A DNA stretch of 64,000 nt from Gardnerella piotii (GTDB lineage Bacteria > Actinomycetota > Actinomycetes > Actinomycetales > Bifidobacteriaceae). Positions 56,035-64,000 of this stretch are shown one piece after another. Numbering within the stretch: the stretch's first letter is position 1; each line of letters starts with the position of its first letter. Made by a program: the position numbers and the translations under genes. The notes beneath the pieces were generated by a model. The model was not told the origin of the DNA, ran no database searches, and saw only the letters and a program-made list of their open reading frames with translations. The stretch is from NCBI RefSeq assembly GCF_003397585.1, contig NZ_QJUV01000001.1, positions 1,054,001 through 1,118,000 on the forward strand, written 5' to 3'.

Positions 56035-58158
56035 TTATTCTTGCTTCTCACTCATAAGAAGAAGGAAGCTTCTAGATTGAGCAACAATATTAAAACCAGA
56101 TTCGTAATGCAATTGCGGACCTTTTGGATTATGAGTGTCTACAACAAGAGTCCACTTTTCGCCATAACGCTTATCTGGCAAAGTGAAAGTTATAGGCTCG
56201 TAATGCGCGTTGAAAATAAGAATAAAGTCGTTATCGACCATTCTGCTTCCGTACCAATCGGTTTCTGGAATATCTGAACCATTCAAATAAATCATCACCG
56301 AAAGCGCATGAGTATTACTCCAAGCTTCCATATCCATTACGGAACCCGTGTGATCAAACCACTCTACTTGCGGAATCTCTGAAGCATCATCCGAAGGCAT
56401 ACGACCAATAAAGAACCTACGCCTATGCAAAACAGGGTGATCTAGTCTTAAATGAATAAGCTTAGAAACAAAGTCAAACATATCTTTTTGAGTGGAATCA
56501 AAATCCCAATTAATCCAAGAAATAGCATTATCTTGGCAATATGCGTTGTTGTTTCCATTTTGAGTACGCATAATCTCGTCTCCAGCGCAAATCATAGGAA
56601 TGCCCTGGCTCATTAGCAAAGTGGAGAAAAGATTTCGCATTTGGCGCTGACGAAGTTCGTTAACATCGTGAATATTTGTAGGGCCTTCTACTCCGCAATT
56701 CCACGAACGATTGTCGTTAGCACCGTCGTTATTGCCTTCCTTATTTGCTTCATTATGCTTTTCGTTATAGCTCACCAAATCGTTCATAGTAAAACCATCG
56801 TGAGCAGTAATAAAGTTTACGGAAGCTACAGGCTTACGACCATTTTGCTCATATAAATCGGAGCTTCCCATAAGTCGGCTTGCAAACTCAGGCAAAGTCG
56901 AAGGCTGCGAGCGCCAAAAATCGCGTACGCAATCGCGGTAGCGGCCATTCCACTCGGACCAGCTTGGAGGGAATCCGCCAACTTGGTATCCGCCAACGCC
57001 AATATCCCAAGGCTCTGCAATAAGCTTTACGCTAGAGATAATAGGGTCTTGCTCAATAATGTCGAAGAATGCAGAAAGCTTATCTACTTCTTGGAATTGA
57101 CGAGCAAGCGTTGCAGCTAAGTCGAATCTAAATCCGTCTACGTGCATTTCGGTTACCCAATATCGCAAGCTATCTGTGATTAATCGCAAGGCTTTAGGAG
57201 ATCGCATAAGAAGCGAGTTTCCTGTGCCAGTAGTGTCAAAATAATGACGCTGATCGTTGTCTACTAAGCGATAGTAAGCACGATTGTCGATTCCCCTAAA
57301 GCTTAATGTTGGACCTCTATCGTTTCCTTCTGCAGTGTGATTGTAAACAACGTCTAGAATAACTTCCATTCCTGCGGCATGATATGCCTTAACCATTGCC
57401 TTAAACTCGTTTACTTGCTCGCCGCGCTGACCAGAGCTTGAATACGAGTTTTGAGGAGCAAAGAAGCCAATCGTGTTATATCCCCAATAGTTGCTTAAGC
57501 CTTTATTCTGCAAGAAAGAATCGTTTACAAATTGATGAATAGGCATAAGCTCAATGGCAGTAATTCCAAGCTTTTTTAAGTAAGATATTACGCTTGGATG
57601 AGCTAATCCAGCATACGTTCCGCGTATTTCGGGAGGAACATTACGATTTAGATTCGTCATTCCTCTAACATGAGCTTCGTAAATCACGCTATCGTGATAC
57701 GGAATCATTGGGTGCTGGTCGTTCCCCCAATCAAAATATGGGTTTATAACAGCAGCTTTCATAGTGTGATCTGCAGAATCCAAAGTGTTCATTGCTGCTA
57801 AATCATCTGGATTTGCAAACCAATAAGAAAACAGGCTCTCGTCGCCGTCAATATTTCCCTCAATCGCTTTAGCATATGGATCTAAAAGCAGCTTGTTTGG
57901 ATTACACCACAATCCATGATTTGGATCATACGGACCGTGAACTCTATAGCCGTATCTTTGGCCTGGCTGTATTCCAGATATGTAAGTATGCCAAACGTAA
58001 GAATTCTGCTCAGTCATATCGATGCGCGTTTCGTTGTCTTGCTCATCAAACAAGCACAACTCAACATGCTTTGCTACTTCGGAAAACAATGCGAAGTTTA
58101 CGCCCGCGCCATCGTAGGTAGCTCCAAGCGGATACATAGAACCTGGTCTAATTTGCAT
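56035..58158 (-). CDS. glgX: Glycogen debranching enzyme GlgX (GH13, isoamylase type)
   Basis: The 707-residue enzyme cuts alpha-1,6 branches of glycogen. The N-terminal CBM48-like domain starts GSMYPLGATYDGAGVNFALFS. The GH13 motifs are VILDVVYNHTAEGND, VDGFRFDLAATLAR (nucleophile Asp), KLIAEPWDIG (acid Glu) and FITAHDGFTMNDLVSYN (Asp with the preceding His kept). NRSWNCGVEGPT and MICAGDEIMRTQNGNNNAYCQDN-type segments are typical of GlgX. No signal peptide, so it is cytoplasmic. With the surface alpha-amylase it suggests active use of glycogen. No clear ribosome site precedes the ATG. Confidence 0.94.
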   Translation of the reverse strand: MQIRPGSMYPLGATYDGAGVNFALFSEVAKHVELCLFDEQDNETRIDMTEQNSYVWHTYISGIQPGQRYGYRVHGPYDPNHGLWCNPNKLLLDPYAKAIEGNIDGDESLFSYWFANPDDLAAMNTLDSADHTMKAAVINPYFDWGNDQHPMIPYHDSVIYEAHVRGMTNLNRNVPPEIRGTYAGLAHPSVISYLKKLGITAIELMPIHQFVNDSFLQNKGLSNYWGYNTIGFFAPQNSYSSSGQRGEQVNEFKAMVKAYHAAGMEVILDVVYNHTAEGNDRGPTLSFRGIDNRAYYRLVDNDQRHYFDTTGTGNSLLMRSPKALRLITDSLRYWVTEMHVDGFRFDLAATLARQFQEVDKLSAFFDIIEQDPIISSVKLIAEPWDIGVGGYQVGGFPPSWSEWNGRYRDCVRDFWRSQPSTLPEFASRLMGSSDLYEQNGRKPVASVNFITAHDGFTMNDLVSYNEKHNEANKEGNNDGANDNRSWNCGVEGPTNIHDVNELRQRQMRNLFSTLLMSQGIPMICAGDEIMRTQNGNNNAYCQDNAISWINWDFDSTQKDMFDFVSKLIHLRLDHPVLHRRRFFIGRMPSDDASEIPQVEWFDHTGSVMDMEAWSNTHALSVMIYLNGSDIPETDWYGSRMVDNDFILIFNAHYEPITFTLPDKRYGEKWTLVVDTHNPKGPQLHYESGFNIVAQSRSFLLLMSEKQE

Positions 58159-58382
58159 AATTCAAGTATTGCATATATTTATATAGTTTTCATCAATACA
58201 TAAGGCGATTCTTAAAAAAGATTAAACTTTTGCATAATGCAAGCTTTTTTAGAAAATAAAAAAATCCTTTATTAAACAGTATGATTTTTCCCTAGATTAA
58301 AGGCAACACGCCGAAGTATAGCCTTTAACCACATTGCTCTAAAAAGCTAGAAAAAAGATTTTGAGCTTGATGAAATTGCATC

Positions 58383-58865
58383 ATGATAAACGAGCAAAAC
58401 ATGATATTAGATATATCGCAAGAAGATATACAACAAGAAAATATACAACAAGAAGAGCTGCTAAGCTGCGTAGCAAAAGTCGAAGAACAACTATGCGACT
58501 TTTCAATACCAAATAAAACAATAGGCAGCCTTGGCGAAGAATACACGTCACTAAAACTAATGCTTAAAAATTGGATTTTGCTAGATAGAAATTGGCATAG
58601 TCGTTTTGGAGAGCTTGATGTTGTAATGATGAACACAGAAGGAATAATCGTATTTATTGAAGTAAAAACACGACGAAGCATAAGATTTGGTACCCCTTTA
58701 GAAGCAGTAACAGAAGAAAAACGCATAAAAACGCATAAAGCTGCATTCAATTGGCTAGAAAATCACAAAATGTTTAAGCATAGAAGAATACGATTCGACG
58801 TTGTATCAATCCTTATTTCCAAAAACAAAAACATTCAAATACACCACATTTTAGGAGCATTCTAA
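58383..58865 (+). CDS. yraN: YraN/UPF0102 family endonuclease-like protein
   Basis: The 160-residue protein has an acidic N-terminal tail (1-45) and the YraN core: GSLGEEYTSLKLMLKNWILLDRNW, GELDVVMMNTEGIIVFIEVKTRR (the D...ExK nuclease-like site) and FNWLENH...IRFDVVSI. The function is unsettled; a role linked to DNA uptake or Holliday-junction processing is proposed. Its stop overlaps the comM start by 1 nt. No good ribosome site is seen, and the exact start is open. Confidence 0.87.
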   Translation: MINEQNMILDISQEDIQQENIQQEELLSCVAKVEEQLCDFSIPNKTIGSLGEEYTSLKLMLKNWILLDRNWHSRFGELDVVMMNTEGIIVFIEVKTRRSIRFGTPLEAVTEEKRIKTHKAAFNWLENHKMFKHRRIRFDVVSILISKNKNIQIHHILGAF

Positions 58866-60550
58866 TGATTATTGGCAACGCATTATCTGTAGGACTACTT
58901 GGGTTAAAGGCCTTTACAATACAGTTGCAAGCATTTATATCTAGCGGACTGCCTGGATTCTCAATTATTGGCCTTCCCGATACTTCTTTAAGCGAAGCAA
59001 GAGAACGAGTTAAATCGGCATATATGTCTTTGCGATGCGACTGGCCAGACACAAGGCTAACAGTAAATCTTTCTCCTGCTTCTATGCCAAAAAGTGGAGC
59101 ATCTTACGACCTTGCAATCGCAGCAAGCATACTAAGCGCCAGAGGAATTATTCCACTTAGCGAGCTAGAAAACACTATTATTTTAGGCGAGCTTAATTTA
59201 GACGGATCCGTTTTACCAATTCAAGGAATGCTGCCAATCGCACTATACGCTAAGCAAAAAAATATTACAAAAATGATTATTCCATACGGAAATCTTGAAG
59301 AAGCAAAGCTAGTAAATGGGATTGAAGCAATTGGGATTAAGCATATTTTGGATTTAGTAGACGAGCTAAATGGAAAATTAGAAGACGAAGCTAGGCTGAT
59401 TGCCGAAAAGAACAGAGAACGCGCACTAAATGCTATTAACAAGTACGACCACATTAGAGTAGAAGAAAGAGAAAAAGCTGGCGATTTGCACAATGCTAAT
59501 AGCAACGCAATTAAATGCCCGAGCAAAAACATCGCAGATAGCGTTGAGCCTGTAAATAACGATAAACCATTAAACGAAATTGGTGATATGTCGGAAGTAT
59601 TAGGCCAAGAGCACACAAAGTGGGCTTTGCAAGTGGCGGCAGCTGGAGGACACCATGTTATGATGATAGGACCTCCTGGGTCTGGAAAAACAATGCTAGC
59701 TTCTAGAATGCCAAGCATAATGTGCCCTCTTAACGAGCGAGAGCAGCTAGAAGTGGCATCTATTAGGTCGCTTTGCGGAACACTTCCCTACTACGGAATA
59801 ACGGACGTTCCGCCTTTTGAAGCACCTCATCACACTTCTTCTGCAGCATCTCTTATAGGAGGCGGCGCAGGTTTAGCCAAGCCTGGAATCATAACTCGCG
59901 CGCATTGTGGAGTTTTATTTATGGACGAAGCTCCAGAATTTTCGCCACGAGTTTTGCAAACACTTAGAGAACCATTGGAATCTGGTCATATTGCTGTTTC
60001 TAGATCTAAAGGAACAACGCTGTATCCTGCTAAATTCCAACTCGTTATAGCAGCAAACCCGTGCCCATGCGGATATGCGTACGGAAACGGAGAGCGATGC
60101 ACTTGCAAAGAGAAGGAACGCATACGCTATTTTTCTAGACTTTCTGGACCAATTTTAGACAGGATTGATATTCAAATGGATGTTCCACCAGTAGAAAAAA
60201 TCATAACTAAAAGAGCCATGTTAGAAAACGGCGCAAATCAAATGTCGGAAAAAATTTTGACTAGTGCAATGATGCGTGAAAACGTAAAGAACGCAAGACT
60301 TGTTGCGCAAGATCGTTTTAAGAAACTTGGCTGGAGTTGCAACGCTCAAGCTTCTGGAACGTGGCTTAGAAAATACACATCTCAAAAAGCGATTGAGCTT
60401 ATAAATAAGTCTCTTGAAAACCACAAGTTGAGTTTACGCGGAGCAGATAGAGCGCTTAGACTTGCTTGGACTTTAGCAGACCTTTGTGGTCACACTTGCC
60501 CAGATTTAACCGATATGGCTCAAGCAATTAGCTTAAGGACAAGAATATGA
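58865..60550 (+). CDS. comM: ComM/YifB Mg-chelatase-like AAA+ helicase
   Basis: The 561-residue protein has the N-terminal ChlI-like domain (GLPDTSLSEARERVKSA near 38, VNLSPASMPKSGASYDLAIA near 75), Walker A MIGPPGSGKTMLASRMPSIM near 265, Walker B VLFMDEAPEFSPRVLQTLREP near 350 and a Cys pattern CPCGYAY...CTC near 400. ComM is a hexameric helicase that promotes branch migration during natural transformation. It overlaps yraN and dprA by 1 and 4 nt, so the three genes form one tightly coupled operon. Confidence 0.94.
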   Translation: MIIGNALSVGLLGLKAFTIQLQAFISSGLPGFSIIGLPDTSLSEARERVKSAYMSLRCDWPDTRLTVNLSPASMPKSGASYDLAIAASILSARGIIPLSELENTIILGELNLDGSVLPIQGMLPIALYAKQKNITKMIIPYGNLEEAKLVNGIEAIGIKHILDLVDELNGKLEDEARLIAEKNRERALNAINKYDHIRVEEREKAGDLHNANSNAIKCPSKNIADSVEPVNNDKPLNEIGDMSEVLGQEHTKWALQVAAAGGHHVMMIGPPGSGKTMLASRMPSIMCPLNEREQLEVASIRSLCGTLPYYGITDVPPFEAPHHTSSAASLIGGGAGLAKPGIITRAHCGVLFMDEAPEFSPRVLQTLREPLESGHIAVSRSKGTTLYPAKFQLVIAANPCPCGYAYGNGERCTCKEKERIRYFSRLSGPILDRIDIQMDVPPVEKIITKRAMLENGANQMSEKILTSAMMRENVKNARLVAQDRFKKLGWSCNAQASGTWLRKYTSQKAIELINKSLENHKLSLRGADRALRLAWTLADLCGHTCPDLTDMAQAISLRTRI

Positions 60551-62091
60551 TTAGTACAAATAACGCAAATGTTGTAAATATGACCAATGCAGCAAATATA
60601 ACAAACCCGCAAACAAGCGATATTTATGCAATAAATGACGATACTTTAGCGCGAGCAATACTAACGTTTTGCGTAGATGGAGCAGACGCAATAATGTACA
60701 CGCTTACTATAGGAACTGTTAATGCTACAAGCATTGTAGATGCGCTATATTCTATTTGCGAATCAATCACTAAAAACACAAGCAAAATAAGCAATAAACA
60801 ATTAGAGCTTGATTTTCCAACAAATTGCTATCAAAAAGATTCTAGCGAAAATAAACAGCAAGAATGCAATACTGATTCAAGCACAAACGATTTAGACAAT
60901 GTTCTTACAAACATTGTAAAAAATCACCCACAAATCAAGGTTTTAGAAAAATGCTTTTTGGAAGGTCTTAAAATTTGGGGCGGTAAAAGTGAAAACAATA
61001 AAAATGAAGTAAATAATTTTGCTGTATTGCATAAATCTGTTAAAAAATGGTGTTTAAGAATGCAAGATCTACCTTTTTGGGATGCAAACAAACTCAAAAA
61101 ATGGTTTAGCTCAAGCGGATCGCAATGGATTATATCTCCAAAAAGCAAGTATTGGCCTAAACAATTACAAGATTTAGCAACAAAATGCAAGGTCGCTCCC
61201 CCACTTTGCTTATGGGGAATTGGAGACCCAAACGCTCTTATTCAATGCAAACAACCACTTGCAATCGTTGGATCTAGAGGATGCAATGACTACGGGTACG
61301 AACTTAGCTTTACTTTCGCAAAATCGTGCGCTAAAAAAGGGCACACAATTGTTTCTGGCGGAGCTTACGGAATTGACGCTGCAGCACATTGGGGAACATT
61401 AGACGCATTGGATTGCCACGCAATAAACGCAAGTCCTGTAGGTAAAACAATAGTCGTTTTTGCTGGAGGACTAAACAATATGGGTCCAAGCAGCAATGCT
61501 CAACTTTTTAACGCAATACTTGCAAGCGGAGGCGCATGCATAAGCGAGCTTTGCCCCGAAACTATTCCAGAAGCACGCAGATTCTTGCTAAGAAACCGCC
61601 TTATTGCAGCACTTGCCAGCAAAGTCATAGTTTCTCAAGCTAGATTAAGGTCGGGAGCATTAAACACAGCAAATTGGGCATTGGAACTAAACCGAGAATT
61701 GTATGCTGTTCCTGGAGATGTAACTTTGCCAAATAATGCTGGATGCAACATGCTTATTCATGACGGAAAAGCTATGATGATATGCTCACACAGAGATATA
61801 GAAGACATCTACCCTAATTCACATCATTATTTGCCACATTCACTAAGTAATAACGAAAGTATTCCAGACACTTGCAATGATTTACAAAAGCTTATATTAA
61901 AAGCGATTCACAAATGCAAGCACAACAAAGTATGTGCAAATATAGACAATATTCATGAAGCTATTGCAAAAATGGAAACAAATGGCGATTTTTCAATATC
62001 GCAAATATCAGGAGAGCTTGCGATTCTTGAGCTAGATGAATTAATCAAAAGTCAAAATGGCGTTTTTAGCATAAATCAAAAAAAGACTTAA
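60547..62091 (+). CDS. dprA: DNA-processing protein DprA
   Basis: The 514-residue protein is longer than typical DprA (about 300-400) because of an Asn/Thr-rich N-terminal extension and insertions (about 1-180). The Rossmann core runs from PLAIVGSRGCNDYGYELS near 238 through IVSGGAYGIDAAAHWG near 270 and ISELCPETIPEARRFLLRNRLIAA near 335 to LELNRELYAVPGDVT. DprA binds incoming single strands and loads RecA. The ATG overlaps the comM stop (ATGA). The C-terminal winged-helix region is present (about 440-510). Confidence 0.93.
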   Translation: MISTNNANVVNMTNAANITNPQTSDIYAINDDTLARAILTFCVDGADAIMYTLTIGTVNATSIVDALYSICESITKNTSKISNKQLELDFPTNCYQKDSSENKQQECNTDSSTNDLDNVLTNIVKNHPQIKVLEKCFLEGLKIWGGKSENNKNEVNNFAVLHKSVKKWCLRMQDLPFWDANKLKKWFSSSGSQWIISPKSKYWPKQLQDLATKCKVAPPLCLWGIGDPNALIQCKQPLAIVGSRGCNDYGYELSFTFAKSCAKKGHTIVSGGAYGIDAAAHWGTLDALDCHAINASPVGKTIVVFAGGLNNMGPSSNAQLFNAILASGGACISELCPETIPEARRFLLRNRLIAALASKVIVSQARLRSGALNTANWALELNRELYAVPGDVTLPNNAGCNMLIHDGKAMMICSHRDIEDIYPNSHHYLPHSLSNNESIPDTCNDLQKLILKAIHKCKHNKVCANIDNIHEAIAKMETNGDFSISQISGELAILELDELIKSQNGVFSINQKKT

Positions 62092-62154
62092 GTCTTAAAT
62101 AAAAAGTCCTAAAGTCTTAAATAAAAATGCGAAAAATATGAGAAAATAAGTGTT

Positions 62155-64000
62155 ATGCAATCAAACTTTGAGCAAAGCGAATTAAACGCAAAAAGTCAAG
62201 ATAAAAGCGAGCAAATAAAAATAAATAACTCGTTTTACAACGTTTTAATTATTGGAGCTGGAGCCGCAGGACTTTCAGCCGCATTAGGCTTAGTAAAGTC
62301 TAAAGAGTACCAAACGCTAAAAACGCACGGAAAACAGCCTAAAATATTAGTGATTTGCAAGCTTCAAGCGTTAAGATCTCATACAGGCTCTGCCGAAGGC
62401 GGAATTGCAGCATCATTAGGAAACGTAGAAAAAGATTGCTGGCAATGGCACTATTACGACACTGTTCACGGAGGCGACTGGCTAAGCGATCAAGACGCAG
62501 CAAAAATGCTAGCAAAAGAAGCTAGAGAAACAGTTATTGAACTTGAGCACTTTGGAGTTGCTTTTTCTAGAACAAAAGACGGTCACATTAATCAAAGATT
62601 CTTTGGAGGCCACACTGCTGACTTTGGAAAACAGCCAGTTAGGAGAGCTGCGTACGCTGCAGATAGAATCGGTCACCAAATTCTATACAGCTTGTGGCAA
62701 AAATGCTTAGAAGAAAACATTGAAATTAGCGAAGAAATTTACGTTACAGACATTGCAATAAATAGCGAAACAAACAGCGTAGAAGGAGTTATAGCGCTAA
62801 ACGAAAAAACAGGAAACGTAGAAAAAATAAGCGCAAACAATGTTCTTATTGCAACTGGAGGCGCTGGCAGACTATTTGCAACAACTTCTAACTCCTGGGA
62901 TTTAACTGGAGACGGAATGGCTTTAGCGCTAAACGCTGGATTGCAATTAGAAGACATAGAGTTTATACAATTCCACCCAACTGGATTAGCACACACTGGA
63001 ATATTACTTTCGGAAGCTGCGCGAGGAGAAGGCGGAGTGCTTAGGAATTGCAAAAACGAAGCATTTATGAAGAACTACGACAATACGCACGCGGATTTAG
63101 CTCCAAGAGACGTTGTAAGCAGGGCGATTATAGCAGAAGTCGATGCAGCGCGAGGAGTGGAAGACACAACTAGCAACGTTGATAAAAAAGATTGCGTTTG
63201 GCTAGACATGACTCATATAGAAAAACAGCATATGCTAGAGGCTCTTCCGCAAGTTGTTGAGACGATTGAAAAATATGCGCATTTAGATCCTTCAAAAGAT
63301 CTTGTGCCTATTAAGCCTACTGCACACTACACAATGGGTGGAATACCAATCACTCTTAACAGCCAAGTCTATAAATTAGATAGAGGGAAAAAACAAAGCA
63401 TAAAGGGATTATACGCTGCTGGAGAATGTGCGTGCTCGGGAGTACATGGCGCTAATCGCCTTGGCGGAAACTCACTTCTTGACGCTTGCTTATTTGGAAA
63501 AATCGCAGGAAAATCTATTGCAAAAAACTTGCAAAATCAAGAAGAATCTCAAAATCAAGAAGAAACTCAAAATCAAAATAATTTGCAAAACAAAATCCAA
63601 AAAATAGACGAATTAGCTAAAAAGCGAATCCAAAAAATACGCGCTCTTATGCAAAGCGAGAATGATTCAAAAGATGAGCAAAATCCATACATGCTTTTAA
63701 ATGCGCTAGAAGAGATTATGGAAACAGCTATTGCAGTAAGATGCAGCGAAAAAAGCATTAAAGAAGCTTTGCAAAAAATCGATACGCTTATTATTCCAAA
63801 AGCCAATATGCTTATTTTGCATTCTAAAAATCTTGTTTTTAATCAAGAACTAACAGCTATTTTGGAATTGAAAAACTTGATTACATTTGCAAAAGCAGTT
63901 TTGCAAGCATCGTTAGAAAGACATGAATCTAGAGGATCTTTTACAAGATTGGATTATCCACAACATAACAACAGCCAAAATCCGCAACATTCCATAGTGG
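62155..64000 (+). CDS. sdhA: Succinate dehydrogenase/fumarate reductase flavoprotein subunit (3' end cut by window)
   Basis: At least 615 codons are open to the window edge. The FAD site is VLIIGAGAAGLSAALGL near 26, the FAD-attaching His region is RSHTGSAEGGIAASLG near 80, and the substrate/catalytic motifs are QFHPTGL near 280, RGEGG, SRAI and PTAHYTMGGIPI near 395, then GLYAAGECACSGVHGANRLGGNSLLDACLFG. The His and Arg pattern fits SdhA/FrdA; L-aspartate oxidase (NadB) is a less likely reading. In a fermenter without a full TCA cycle, a fumarate reductase role is plausible. A Gln/Asn/Glu-rich insert (about 460-485) is unusual. sdhB should follow. Confidence 0.85.
   Translation, partial: MQSNFEQSELNAKSQDKSEQIKINNSFYNVLIIGAGAAGLSAALGLVKSKEYQTLKTHGKQPKILVICKLQALRSHTGSAEGGIAASLGNVEKDCWQWHYYDTVHGGDWLSDQDAAKMLAKEARETVIELEHFGVAFSRTKDGHINQRFFGGHTADFGKQPVRRAAYAADRIGHQILYSLWQKCLEENIEISEEIYVTDIAINSETNSVEGVIALNEKTGNVEKISANNVLIATGGAGRLFATTSNSWDLTGDGMALALNAGLQLEDIEFIQFHPTGLAHTGILLSEAARGEGGVLRNCKNEAFMKNYDNTHADLAPRDVVSRAIIAEVDAARGVEDTTSNVDKKDCVWLDMTHIEKQHMLEALPQVVETIEKYAHLDPSKDLVPIKPTAHYTMGGIPITLNSQVYKLDRGKKQSIKGLYAAGECACSGVHGANRLGGNSLLDACLFGKIAGKSIAKNLQNQEESQNQEETQNQNNLQNKIQKIDELAKKRIQKIRALMQSENDSKDEQNPYMLLNALEEIMETAIAVRCSEKSIKEALQKIDTLIIPKANMLILHSKNLVFNQELTAILELKNLITFAKAVLQASLERHESRGSFTRLDYPQHNNSQNPQHSIV

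Overview
The window looks like a chromosomal segment of a low-GC member of the Bifidobacteriaceae, most probably Gardnerella. Three things point there: the bifid-shunt genes xfp, pta and ackA in a row; a tmRNA whose tag reads AKSNRTEFALAA; and a set of host-associated genes (giant wall-anchored adhesin, membrane-tethered alpha-amylase, glycogen debranching enzyme). It opens inside folD and closes inside an sdhA/frdA-type flavoprotein gene. No complete prophage, IS element or CRISPR array is visible.

Layout. 1-6.8 kb: folD, an orphan metal-binding-type lipoprotein that has lost the usual histidines, pcp, an NADH oxidase, an iron alcohol dehydrogenase and a TenA-like protein. 7-16.7 kb: a YhgE/Pip membrane protein with its ABC ATPase, an antiporter, an ABC exporter, a nucleoside phosphorylase and a LemA/DUF3137 pair. 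17-20.1 kb: a complete ECF transporter (S, T, A, A'). 20.2-23.5 kb: accessory genes, namely a Pro/His-rich lipoprotein, a remnant of an Api92-like gene and an AbiE toxin-antitoxin pair. 23.7-28 kb: a cysteine unit in which a 28-codon Cys-rich leader peptide and an attenuator-like terminator precede cysK and cysE, with a GNAT protein and the serine transporter sstT next to it. 28.4-39.4 kb: a surface and accessory region with a 1955-residue GA/FIVAR adhesin, an MFS permease, a second anchored coiled-coil protein, a dense block of hairpins and a Panacea-domain (SocA-like) protein. 39.4-49.5 kb: tmRNA, alpha-amylase, guaA, xfp, pta and ackA. 49.6-54.8 kb: aroA, then ykoEDC under a TPP riboswitch, and tRNA-Pro. 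54.8-64 kb: an unknown membrane protein, glgX, the overlapping yraN-comM-dprA operon and sdhA.

The strongest observations are regulatory. Both surface-protein genes have a poly-G tract (11 and 10 G) exactly between recognisable -35 and -10 boxes, each giving a 19-bp spacer, which is the architecture of a phase-variable promoter. The cysK leader peptide carries two runs of three Cys codons ahead of a perfect intrinsic terminator, which points to cysteine-responsive attenuation. About 310 bp of consecutive nested inverted repeats with a long-range closing helix lies directly upstream of the Panacea-domain gene and is the best candidate here for an undescribed RNA or system. A 39-bp palindromic repeat occurs in four intergenic copies within 12 kb.

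Metabolically the segment describes a fermentative organism: extracellular alpha-glucan cleavage (amylase) and intracellular glycogen debranching (GlgX), sugar phosphate cleavage by phosphoketolase to acetyl phosphate, and ATP from AckA. It imports thiamine precursor, makes cysteine from serine, and handles oxygen with a NADH oxidase. All calls come from reading the sequence; no database search was possible.
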